The position numbers and the translations under genes are program-made. Shown here one piece after another: positions 24,667 through 33,282 of a stretch of 43,529 nt of DNA. This DNA is from an uncultured Clostridia bacterium. GTDB taxonomy: Bacteria > Bacillota > Clostridia > UBA1381. The notes beneath the pieces are model-generated. The model was given only the letters and a program-made list of their open reading frames with translations. It made no database searches and was not told where the DNA came from. The stretch lies in the NCBI GenBank assembly GCA_934486495.1, contig CAKSPW010000013.1:1-43529 (forward strand). Reading direction: 5' to 3'. Position 1 is the stretch's first letter. Each line of letters begins with the position of its first letter.

Positions 24667-26994
24667 TCACCTCTCTGATTTATTTATAATATATTTTTCT
24701 TTTTTTGCATTCTTTATTGTTAAAAAATACAGTCCGTCTTTAAAGCTTGTTTTTGCAAAATCGCAAACAATCGGCTTGTGATATGCGAGTGTTACATCGG
24801 ATAGTTTTCCGGGATACAAAACAATATGCTCTGCTTCACCGTCTTTCCAATATATGTCGAGTTTATGTCCGCCTCTTGCGCAAATACCCTTTACATACCC
24901 CGCACTCCAATTTTTCGGCAATGACGGCAAAATCCTTATAAATCCTTCATGGCTTTGCATAATCATCTCTGCCATCGCTGCGCATCCTCCGAAATTCCCA
25001 TCTATTTGAAAAGGCGGATGATTGTCAAGCAGATTGTCAAGCGTTGATTTTGTCAGCAGTTGACGCAAAAAGCCGTACGCTTCATCGCCGCAAAGAAGCC
25101 TTGCCCACAGCAAGCAAATCCATGCACAGCTCCAGCCCGTATGTCCGCTGCCGATTTCAATTCTGCACCGAAGTGTTTTCTCTGCCGCACAAAAAAGTTC
25201 CTTATCGTTCGGCGTAATTAAATTTCCCGGGAACAGTCCGAACAAATGCGATATATGCCTATGCCCTTTTTCCGTTTCCTCCAAATCGTCAAACCACTCG
25301 GCAATGCGTCCCGTGCCATCAATTCGGATAGGCGGAATACCGCTTAGTATTTCATTTGCTCTGTTGTAGAATTCGTCCTTTAATCCCAAAATATCACAAC
25401 ATCTTATGTATGCCGAAAACAACTCCGTAAGTATCTGTGAATCCATTGACGGTGCCATACACAGTGAGGCTTGACCGTTTTTTGTTTTATAGCTGTTTTC
25501 CGGTGAAATTGACGGTCCGGTAAGGTAATATCCATCTTGATTTTTATAGAGATAATCAGAGAAAAACTCCGCACTTTCACGCATAAATCCATATGCTCTT
25601 TTTCTTAAAAAATCCACATCTCCCGTATATCTGTAATGCTCCCAAAAATGAAGTGCAAGCCATGCACCGCCCATCGGCCAAATTGCAGCAGACAAAAGCT
25701 CGCCCGTTATTGAGCAATCACCGTATCCGTCTGTATTGTTATGTATTACAAAGCCGCCGCTGTCATACATATTTTTTGCAGTAACGCGTCCCTTTTCAGC
25801 CGCCTTTTCCGCTAAATCAAACAGCGGCATATGACACTGCGGCAGGGCGCATATTTCGGAAATCCAGTAGTTCATTTCCGTATTTATATTTATCGTATAT
25901 TTACTGTCCCACGGCGGTGCAAAACTGCTGTTCCATATCCCCTGAAGATTTGCCGGCAAACATCTTCCTCTCGACGATGCCGTAAGAAGATACCTTCCGA
26001 ATGCAAAATATAGTTCGTAAATTCTGTTTTCTTCATTTCCGCTTTTTAAGTTATTCAAAAGCTTGTCAACAGTTGTATATCCTTCTTTCCTAAGAAGTTT
26101 CAAGATATTATCCGTATAATTTTCATCAAATTCAAACTCCGAGCTTGCGTCAAATGTATCAAGAGAAAGCTCCATTGCCGTAAAATACGGTCTGTACTCG
26201 TCAATATGCTCTTTCCAAAGTTCAAAAAATCCCTTATCTGCCGCCACCCCGGTAAGGCTCTGCGCTCTTTCTTCGGGAATTTCTCCGTAATAATCGGTTG
26301 CCGATGAAACAAAGAATGACGCCTTTGTCACATTTTCAAATACTAACGAGTCACCTATAACTTTGCCTTCATCCGACGGACGAAGACTTACGGCATACTT
26401 AACTCCTTTATCCCCCGTACTTCCATATACTGTTACGCTGCCACAATTATATATCGTTTTTCCGTTAAACGGACGGCGTGTATAATTTACGCAAAATGAT
26501 ATTGGTTTGTCGGCAGTTATTCTTACAGCGGTTACGTCAGAAGGACGCGAAACAAAAACCTCACGTCTTATTTTTACACCATTCATAACATATTCGCAAA
26601 CCGCTGTGGCAGAGTTCATATCAAGGTATCTTATATATTCCTCCGCTTGCGCATCATGATTTTTAAAATTAATATGAAGCTCGCCCAAAGGCTGATATGC
26701 CACCTGTTCACGAGGTGATGACATCATCAAGTACCTTGCCTCAAATTCAGCCTCATGCGGCTTACCCTCAAGAAGCAAAGAGCGGATTTTTCTGAATCCC
26801 TCCGCCCCGTTTGCGTTATCCCTGATTTCCGTGCTATTGCTCCAAAGAGCGTCATCGTTTAAAATAATCTGTTCTGTGCAGTTATAGTCCGTTTTCGTCC
26901 TGCCCATAACCATTGCACCCATATGGCCGTTTCCCAAAACAAGTGCTTCGTTAAAGCAATATCCCGGCTTATTGTATATCATAAAATTCTTCAT
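24667..26994 (-). CDS. GH95 alpha-L-fucosidase / alpha-L-galactosidase, cytoplasmic
   Basis: An inverting exo-glycosidase of 775 residues. The N-terminal beta-sandwich (1-280) shows ALVLGNGHMGAMVMG and LNDDALWS; the (alpha/alpha)6 domain has the GH95 signatures NLQGIWN, SKYTININTEMNYW (Asn369 and Asn371), GPSISPEN, GHRHISHLFGLFPG, SGHTGWSCAW and PFQIDGNFGG (Asp665). The Asn pair and Asp correspond to the catalytic residues known from bifidobacterial AfcA. No signal peptide, so it acts on imported oligosaccharides, removing terminal alpha-1,2-fucose or alpha-L-galactose. The stop overlaps the GTG just upstream of the lyase ATG. AAAGGC precedes its ATG. A 316-nt non-coding gap separates it from the LamG genes upstream. 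Confidence 0.92.
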   Translation of the reverse strand: MKNFMIYNKPGYCFNEALVLGNGHMGAMVMGRTKTDYNCTEQIILNDDALWSNSTEIRDNANGAEGFRKIRSLLLEGKPHEAEFEARYLMMSSPREQVAYQPLGELHINFKNHDAQAEEYIRYLDMNSATAVCEYVMNGVKIRREVFVSRPSDVTAVRITADKPISFCVNYTRRPFNGKTIYNCGSVTVYGSTGDKGVKYAVSLRPSDEGKVIGDSLVFENVTKASFFVSSATDYYGEIPEERAQSLTGVAADKGFFELWKEHIDEYRPYFTAMELSLDTFDASSEFEFDENYTDNILKLLRKEGYTTVDKLLNNLKSGNEENRIYELYFAFGRYLLTASSRGRCLPANLQGIWNSSFAPPWDSKYTININTEMNYWISEICALPQCHMPLFDLAEKAAEKGRVTAKNMYDSGGFVIHNNTDGYGDCSITGELLSAAIWPMGGAWLALHFWEHYRYTGDVDFLRKRAYGFMRESAEFFSDYLYKNQDGYYLTGPSISPENSYKTKNGQASLCMAPSMDSQILTELFSAYIRCCDILGLKDEFYNRANEILSGIPPIRIDGTGRIAEWFDDLEETEKGHRHISHLFGLFPGNLITPNDKELFCAAEKTLRCRIEIGSGHTGWSCAWICLLWARLLCGDEAYGFLRQLLTKSTLDNLLDNHPPFQIDGNFGGCAAMAEMIMQSHEGFIRILPSLPKNWSAGYVKGICARGGHKLDIYWKDGEAEHIVLYPGKLSDVTLAYHKPIVCDFAKTSFKDGLYFLTIKNAKKEKYIINKSER

Positions 26995-27310
26995 TGTTTC
27001 AGCCTTTCAGCAAAAGATTTAATTTCTGTCTTGTAAATATATTTCAAAGTCGCCAGGCAATTTTAAGCCAAAACGACAATTATTTTCGGTTTTATAAATC
27101 TGATATGCGGCGAATCAGTATCCGCCTTTAAATATTGGAATGATACCGCATAATTTTGCGGTAATTTCGATTTCTTGTTTACAGTCATTTGCGTTTTCAT
27201 TTTACAGCCGATTTAGAAACGGCATTTTTTGTCACTGATTTTAATTGTCTTTTTTATTTTATCTGCCGAGGGAGAGCATCCCCTCCCCCGACAAATATCG
27301 TTTGGTTTGT
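26995..27310 (-). other. 316-nt intergenic region with hairpins, possible regulatory site
   Basis: This is the only long non-coding stretch inside the polysaccharide locus. It holds a GC-rich hairpin at 27264-27293 (11-bp stem with two G-U pairs, no U-tract), a second at 27144-27163 (TACCGCA/TGCGGTA), and an interrupted palindrome CTGAT-N9-ATCAG at 27100-27118. No convincing sigma-A promoter for GH95 was found. It may be a processing or attenuation point dividing the locus into two expression units, or a regulator-binding region. Confidence 0.4.
27264..27293 (-). terminator. GC-rich hairpin downstream of the triple-LamG gene
   Basis: TGCCGAGGGAG (27264-27274) pairs with CTCCCCCGACA (27283-27293) on the RNA of either strand, with an eight-base loop. 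It lies 18 bases after the stop of the triple-LamG gene. Because an A-rich, not U-rich, sequence follows on the minus strand, it may stabilise the upstream mRNA instead of terminating. Confidence 0.45.
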
Positions 27311-30300
27311 TTATTTGGTTAAAACAAGAGCGTCACACGCCGGAATCATTGTTGTAAATTCTACCGCAAATACCTTAACGGTATCTGCTTCGCCTGACGG
27401 AGTAAGCTCTGCTGTCTGCGTTGCCGGAACGCATGAAACATTGTCAAGATAACCGTTCTTATAGCTTGCGATAACAAGATTATAGCTGCCGTCTCCGAGC
27501 TGAGCCGCATTAATTTCCGCCGTAATTTTGCCGCCGTCAAACTTTGATGTAAGCACATCTCCCGCCTCGTTCTTTGCGGTAATCTTAACAGGTTCGGATG
27601 CAAAAGTATAATACTTAATTACATTGCCGTTTGCCGACTTAATTGTCATTTTCATTCCCGGTGTTATTGTATCGCCGTCAAAGGACGAGCCGTCCGCATT
27701 ATATACGGCTACGGAGTCGGCATCACCTGCAAAATTAAGCTTTGTCGTAAGCTCATCAGCTGAATATGACTTCTTATCAAGGTAAATAACTCCGTTCTCA
27801 ATATTAAGCGAGTCTGACGTTACACCAACCTCTGTTCCCTCAAATGAAGCGTCATAGATGTTTGTAGCCGTCTGATATAATTTAACATCATCAAGCCAGA
27901 ATGTTGCCGGGGCATTGCCGATGTTTCTCATTTCAAAACGCTCATAACCGATATACTTTGAAGTATTACCTACAATTTCCTTGTCATTTAAAATGCAGTC
28001 GCCGTTTACATAGATGCTCAGTCTTGCATTTTCACTGTCAGTCATCATCTTGCACGAATATACAATATGATACCACTTGTTCGGCTCATATGTACCGATT
28101 GTTATATGATCGATAGGCTCACCGCCCTCCGGTACGGTAATAGACGGGTCTATATACTCCATAATACCGTTTTTAATCTCAAAATCAGGATTGAAGCTTC
28201 CGTAGTTGACATTTTCCTTTGCAATCATCTTAAAGCCTGAATTAAGGTCTTCTGCCATGAACGAAAATTCAAGGTTATAGCTTCCCTTAAGTTCAAAATC
28301 GGAACGATAAGTAAAGAAGTTTTGCCATGACGAATCGGTCATAGTGTATTTAAGAGCCTTTGAACCTTTTTCGGCATTCTGCGTTACTACTCCCGAACCT
28401 GCCGAAAGATATAAGTTGCCCAAATCGGATGCACCTGCGTTTTTACTTTCAAAATCTGCGCTGATTGCAGGAGCTTTTTCAATAATCGAGAATTCCTCGT
28501 TACCAACGCATACCTTCATTGAGCTGTCAACATATCCCGTTGTTACAACATTGTTTTTGCCGTCCCTAACCTCTACACCGTTGCTTGGTTTAATTGCGGC
28601 AAGAAGCATTGCCGGTGATGTGAATTTTCCAACGCCCGAAATCGTATGTGCCGTTCCGTCGATGTCGTATACATCAGAACCTATGGTTGCCATTTTAACT
28701 GTATATGTGTTTACGGTGCTTCCGTTTTTGGATACAATGCCGATTTTTGTTCCGTCTGCTATAACATTATCTGAAAAATTAATTGTCGCTCCGTCAGGAA
28801 TCGTAACATTTGCTATTATATCATCTGCGGTAATTCCTGCCGAAAGTGTAATTGTCTTATTATCGTCATTGATGTCATATACGCTTGAAACTGCCGTGCA
28901 AGCGGTACCTTCTATTTCCGAATCAAATACGAACGACTGTGCGGCGGGGTAACACTTAAAGTCATCGAGCCACATAGAAGACTCGCTTCCGGCAGGCATT
29001 CTTACCTCAGCCCTTGCACCTGCGGCAATATCGGAATAAAACGCATTGTAGGTTTTTCCGGTTTTCACTGCATTGTTTACATATGCGGTATACTCATTTG
29101 TTCCCGGCTTCATGCACAAAACAACGTGATACCATTTACCGGTCTCATACTTACCGATAATCTCGGAGCCGAGCATAATGTTACCGTTAATTACCCTTGA
29201 AATTTCGGGCCACCAAGCTCCCTTACTGTTCTTTCCTATTAAGTAAAGCTGTGCCGTTGTATCCTCTGCCTTAAACGAATACTCGATAACAATGTTTTGA
29301 TCGCTTGCCGGCAGGCAGGCTGTCTGTGTAGCAACACCCATCGAAGTCACGGTACCTGCATCGAGCGGTCCGCCGTTATAATCAATGCAGAACGATTTTC
29401 CGCCCTTTATTGCGTCCGTTTTAACAGTTCCCGTAATATCGTCTCTCTTTGTCGGCCAATTATTCGTATGCCATGAAAGACCGCTTCCCGTAAGGTCAAT
29501 TCCTGTTGTTACGTTAGATACTATTCTGCCCGAACGCAAGTCAAAATTCTCGTTATATACGTATGTTTTTCCGTCATTTACCGAGATTCTGTACGGATAA
29601 ACCGTTCCGTTTTTCGAAACAAGCGCAACAGAAGCACCATCGGATAAAGTATCGCTTCCTACTATCGCAGAGTCTGCCGACAACGTAACTGCCGCTCTTA
29701 AATCATCAAGCGTTGCGCCGGTAGGAACGGTGATTATCTTCTTTGTTTCGTCAACCGAATACGCACTGTTATTAACGGCTGTAATTTGTGCAGCGCCTGC
29801 TGTCGAAGGGTTGTAGTTTAGCGCATTATCCATCGCATAGCACTTAAAGTCATCAAGCCACATAGAAGATGCTTTTCCTGCAGGCATTCTCACCTCTACT
29901 CTCGAATTTGCATCGATTGCCGTAAGCGCATTTGATGTGATTGTTCCCGTTTTCTTTACATTGTTTACGTATGATGTATACTTATTTGAACCCGGCTCTA
30001 AGCAAATAACAACGTGATACCATTTACCGATCTCATAAGTGCCGATTACTGTTGAAGAAACGGTGATATTACCGCCGCTTGCGCGCGAGATTTGTCCGCC
30101 CCACCAACTGCCGTTGCCTTTTCCAACAAAGAAAAGTCCGGCTGTATCATCCTCTGCTTTGAAGGAATACTCAATTACATATCCTTCTCCGCTTGCAGGT
30201 GTGCAGGCTTTTTCCATTGCAACTCCCATAAATGTCGTAGTTGCGGAATTATCAAGAACACCTCCGTTATAATCGATGAAGAAGGATTTTCCGCCTTTTA

Positions 30301-30547
30301 CCGTATCGGTTTTGATTGTGCCCTTAATATCATCTCTCTTTGTCGGCCAGTTACTCGTAAACCACTTAAGTCCGCCTCCCGAAATATCAATTCCCGTGGT
30401 AACATTTGAAACAATTTGACCGGAACGAGAATCAAAGTTTTCATCAAACACCTCTGTTGTTGCTGCCGATACGGGGAATTGCAGCATACAGCTCGTCAGC
30501 AGCATTGCAGCCGATACAAGAAAACTCATTTTTTTGGTAGATTTCAT
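27311..30547 (-). CDS. Secreted protein with three LamG-like modules and no visible catalytic domain
   Basis: A 1078-residue exported protein. After a signal peptide (1-29, FPVSAAT) come LamG-like jelly rolls at about 33-240, 330-535 and 695-895, each with KWYHVV/KWYHIV and a W-LDD-hK closing strand. They alternate with small beta domains carrying a V-SKNG-V-Y motif, one TISGV-type module (625-690) and a C-terminal 95-residue module. The first two units are recent duplicates with a 297-residue period (VFDENFDSRSG at 33, VYNENFDLRSG at 330). No glycoside hydrolase or lyase signature is recognisable, so it probably binds carbohydrate or scaffolds. Good RBS (AAAGGAG); it begins 37 bases after the 885-residue LamG protein and belongs to the same transcript. 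Confidence 0.8.
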   Translation of the reverse strand: MKSTKKMSFLVSAAMLLTSCMLQFPVSAATTEVFDENFDSRSGQIVSNVTTGIDISGGGLKWFTSNWPTKRDDIKGTIKTDTVKGGKSFFIDYNGGVLDNSATTTFMGVAMEKACTPASGEGYVIEYSFKAEDDTAGLFFVGKGNGSWWGGQISRASGGNITVSSTVIGTYEIGKWYHVVICLEPGSNKYTSYVNNVKKTGTITSNALTAIDANSRVEVRMPAGKASSMWLDDFKCYAMDNALNYNPSTAGAAQITAVNNSAYSVDETKKIITVPTGATLDDLRAAVTLSADSAIVGSDTLSDGASVALVSKNGTVYPYRISVNDGKTYVYNENFDLRSGRIVSNVTTGIDLTGSGLSWHTNNWPTKRDDITGTVKTDAIKGGKSFCIDYNGGPLDAGTVTSMGVATQTACLPASDQNIVIEYSFKAEDTTAQLYLIGKNSKGAWWPEISRVINGNIMLGSEIIGKYETGKWYHVVLCMKPGTNEYTAYVNNAVKTGKTYNAFYSDIAAGARAEVRMPAGSESSMWLDDFKCYPAAQSFVFDSEIEGTACTAVSSVYDINDDNKTITLSAGITADDIIANVTIPDGATINFSDNVIADGTKIGIVSKNGSTVNTYTVKMATIGSDVYDIDGTAHTISGVGKFTSPAMLLAAIKPSNGVEVRDGKNNVVTTGYVDSSMKVCVGNEEFSIIEKAPAISADFESKNAGASDLGNLYLSAGSGVVTQNAEKGSKALKYTMTDSSWQNFFTYRSDFELKGSYNLEFSFMAEDLNSGFKMIAKENVNYGSFNPDFEIKNGIMEYIDPSITVPEGGEPIDHITIGTYEPNKWYHIVYSCKMMTDSENARLSIYVNGDCILNDKEIVGNTSKYIGYERFEMRNIGNAPATFWLDDVKLYQTATNIYDASFEGTEVGVTSDSLNIENGVIYLDKKSYSADELTTKLNFAGDADSVAVYNADGSSFDGDTITPGMKMTIKSANGNVIKYYTFASEPVKITAKNEAGDVLTSKFDGGKITAEINAAQLGDGSYNLVIASYKNGYLDNVSCVPATQTAELTPSGEADTVKVFAVEFTTMIPACDALVLTK
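28949..30451 (-). repeat. Internal tandem duplication of a LamG unit (period about 891 bp)
   Basis: Codons 33-329 (30451-29561) and 330-533 (29560-28949) of the triple-LamG gene encode highly similar sequences; GIDISGGGLKWF in the first matches GIDLTGSGLSWH in the second, and SNVTTGID, NWPTKRDDI, IEYSFKAED and SSMWLDDFKCY are shared nearly unchanged. The second copy lacks part of the trailing linker domain similarity. This indicates recent in-gene expansion. Confidence 0.75.
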
Positions 30548-30584
30548 TTCGATTTTCTCCTTTCATTATGCCTTTTAACTCGCA

Positions 30585-33242
30585 TTATTTGCTCATTTTA
30601 AAATGAGCAGCCTTGGAGCAGGTTCCGTCCGCATTCCATAAATAACCCTCAATTCTTACTCCCTCCGAGATTTCCGAAACGGAAAAATCATCGGAAATAA
30701 CTGTTTCTTTTTGCACAGATGCAGCATCTATCTTATGCATTTTGTAATCCATAAGCTCGTTGCCGTTATACAGTGCAAAAATCAATACAGACGGCTCCGT
30801 TTCGCCTCCGTAATTAACAACCTTTGCCGAAACCTTAATTTCATCCCCTTTCTTTATTTCTTTTGTCGTTGTTAATCTTCTGTTGTTTTTATATACAATC
30901 CAGTCTGCAACATCAAAGCGTGCCATCTCTGTTTTAAATGATTTTTGAAGCTGTGCTCCGATAGACTGATTATATGTATCTGAAATATCCGATGCGACTA
31001 TCACTTCGTAAAGTGAATTTGTTTTCGCCTCAGAGCGAAGTGTAAGTACTGCGTCCGTTCCGGAATTGTTATTTCTAAACGATACGTCATATGTCGAATC
31101 GGGGAAATTGTTTACATAAAGCTTGAATTTATCCTTTTGCGCATAATTTTCGCCGATAAAAGTGTTAAAGCTGAGTACAATCTCTTTTAAATTCTCTTCC
31201 GCATTTCCCGAACTGTTTACTACGCTTTTTCCATCCTCTGAGAGGAGCTGCATATCTATAATATACGGATACTCAAGCTCATAGTAAATTTTATAATTAT
31301 CAATATACATTGTAGACGTTGTGCCCGGGTCGTTGTTTCTGTAATTAAATCTCAAATCCGAAAAAGAAATTCCCTTAACACTTGCCTTACCGACTGACAA
31401 GTTATCGATAAAAAGCTCTGCCTTCGCCTTTTTAAGCTCAAAAACGAATTTTAAGTGATGCCATGTTTTCGGCTGAGAATTCACGGAAAAAACATTAAAA
31501 TTACTGTCAGCTTTTAAAATAAGCTCAATTTTCGTGTTATCCAAATCCGTCATATAATCGCACTCGAACACAATAGTGTTTTCACTCAAATGCGAATTGC
31601 CGGAAACGTATACCGCCGATGCCGTTGTTGACGCAGATGATTTCAGCGCATATGACATTCCGAAATCCTCTCTTACGGTTTCAAATGAGTTCGCTCCGCT
31701 GTATAACCGCAAATCGGGTGCCGCACCCTTGTTAAAATCCATTTCCGACAGCATATACACACTTGCATGCTTGACGGTAAAGCTGATTTCCTCCGTCATA
31801 CAGCTGCCGCCCTCGTTATCCTCAACATAAGCCTGCAGGCTGTGCTCACCTGCCGAAATAGGATTTAGCGTAAAAACGTAAGGCGACTCACCATTATCGG
31901 GCAAAAGCGTTTGTCCGTCGAGCAAGAGTGTGCAAGCTGTTATCTCGCCGTCCGCATCTGAAGCATTTACCGATACCGATAAATTATCGCTGTACGAAAT
32001 CTCCGAGCCGTCATCTATACCGACAATCTCAGCCGTAGGCAGCTTATTCGGATTAAATGTTATATTAATTCTCGGGGTTGTAATTTCACCCGTTTCCGAA
32101 CTGATAACAGCATACAGCTCATATCCTCCGCCGGAGGGTAAGGTGTACTCAAGCCTATACGGCTCATCGGACACCTCTCCCACACAGCTGTCATTTACAT
32201 AATATGATATACTCTTTATTCCGCTTATCTGTCCGTAATTTACTTCAAGCGAAACATCTCCCTCACGCAGTATATCACCGTTTGTCAATCCGAGAATATG
32301 ACAGTTTGCCATATCCAAAAAATATGTAACCGTGTTTACTCCGTTTGGTGATACCGCCTTTAACGACAAGCCATGTTTAAGAGCAGAATCATCGTAAACC
32401 GTACCGTCCGGATTTATAACGGAAAGCTCCGTTTTATCATTTGCTTTGATTGCAGCTGTAAAAGTATCAACGTCCATACCGTCGGGTATATCGGATATTG
32501 TATGCGTTTGCCGATTCACTGTAAACGCATCGGAGTTTATATTTATAAGCGACTCCTCGCCCACTCCGCCGTCTTTTACATATACATCATCAAAATATAC
32601 ATCTGCTCTTTCCGATTTGGCGCTCTTGCCAGACAATCCGCATTTAATATACGAAATTTCCGAAATATCAGCCGCAGCAAGATCCTTAAGATATTCGCCG
32701 TTTACGTATACGAGTACCTTATCAGCAGTAAATTCAAGGTCAATACCGTACCATTTTTCAAACGAATACTTATCCTCGGCGGAACTGCCCCCGACATACA
32801 AAGCGCCTGCCCCGTCTGTCGGATTCATTTCCGCTATCGGATATTCCATCTCCTCATTTGCCGAGTTGATAACTCCGAGTGTTGCGTATTTATAACTGCT
32901 ATTGTCAGATGATGCCATTTTAATACCAACGCTGAAGTGCTCAGATGAAAAATTCAAATTATTCTTTTTGATATAAGGATTTTTTGTTTCTCCGACACCC
33001 TCCGGTGAATATATATGCACAGCCGTATTATCCTCCGCAGCACCGAATACGCCTGTCAGAACATCTAATTTCGGAACACTTCCGAGACTTCCGCCGGATT
33101 TCCATTCATCAAATCCGACAGGGGCTTTTGAGGCAACACTACCGCTGAAATCCGTTGAAAAATCACTCTCGTGCGCATAAGCCGCCACTGTGCCGGTTAA
33201 GAACACAAATACCAAAATACCGCTTATGATTTTATTTTTCAT
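30585..33242 (-). CDS. Secreted LamG/Ig-like modular protein without visible catalytic domain
   Basis: An 885-residue exported protein. Signal peptide (1-23, AAYAHE); LamG-like domain (about 28-230, with SFEKWYGIDLEF and VYFDDVYVKDGG); a HTISD-type module (about 240-315); two Ig-like domains (about 320-495, the second with VNASDADGEITACTLLLDG typical of bacterial Ig/PKD-like folds); a second LamG-like domain (about 497-660); an SbsA-type Ig-like domain (about 662-775); and the C-terminal module (775-885) shared with two neighbours. GGAGG precedes the ATG. It sits 40 bases after the CBM32 lyase gene. Architecture suggests a non-enzymatic carbohydrate-binding or scaffolding protein; an undetected enzymatic function is possible. 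Confidence 0.77.
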   Translation of the reverse strand: MKNKIISGILVFVFLTGTVAAYAHESDFSTDFSGSVASKAPVGFDEWKSGGSLGSVPKLDVLTGVFGAAEDNTAVHIYSPEGVGETKNPYIKKNNLNFSSEHFSVGIKMASSDNSSYKYATLGVINSANEEMEYPIAEMNPTDGAGALYVGGSSAEDKYSFEKWYGIDLEFTADKVLVYVNGEYLKDLAAADISEISYIKCGLSGKSAKSERADVYFDDVYVKDGGVGEESLININSDAFTVNRQTHTISDIPDGMDVDTFTAAIKANDKTELSVINPDGTVYDDSALKHGLSLKAVSPNGVNTVTYFLDMANCHILGLTNGDILREGDVSLEVNYGQISGIKSISYYVNDSCVGEVSDEPYRLEYTLPSGGGYELYAVISSETGEITTPRINITFNPNKLPTAEIVGIDDGSEISYSDNLSVSVNASDADGEITACTLLLDGQTLLPDNGESPYVFTLNPISAGEHSLQAYVEDNEGGSCMTEEISFTVKHASVYMLSEMDFNKGAAPDLRLYSGANSFETVREDFGMSYALKSSASTTASAVYVSGNSHLSENTIVFECDYMTDLDNTKIELILKADSNFNVFSVNSQPKTWHHLKFVFELKKAKAELFIDNLSVGKASVKGISFSDLRFNYRNNDPGTTSTMYIDNYKIYYELEYPYIIDMQLLSEDGKSVVNSSGNAEENLKEIVLSFNTFIGENYAQKDKFKLYVNNFPDSTYDVSFRNNNSGTDAVLTLRSEAKTNSLYEVIVASDISDTYNQSIGAQLQKSFKTEMARFDVADWIVYKNNRRLTTTKEIKKGDEIKVSAKVVNYGGETEPSVLIFALYNGNELMDYKMHKIDAASVQKETVISDDFSVSEISEGVRIEGYLWNADGTCSKAAHFKMSK

Positions 33243-33282
33243 TCATCAATCCCTCCGTCTGTTAAAATTTTGCCGTATTTTA

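Noticed and set aside
27144..27163. Second hairpin in the 316-nt gap as terminator
   Set aside because: The stem of seven pairs is followed by a mixed sequence without a T-run on either strand.
28344..32912. Long + strand open frames (28344-28952, 32373-32912, 32446-32895)
   Set aside because: They are antisense to LamG-module genes with clear domains, signal peptides and ribosome binding sites; the translated sequences show no domain.
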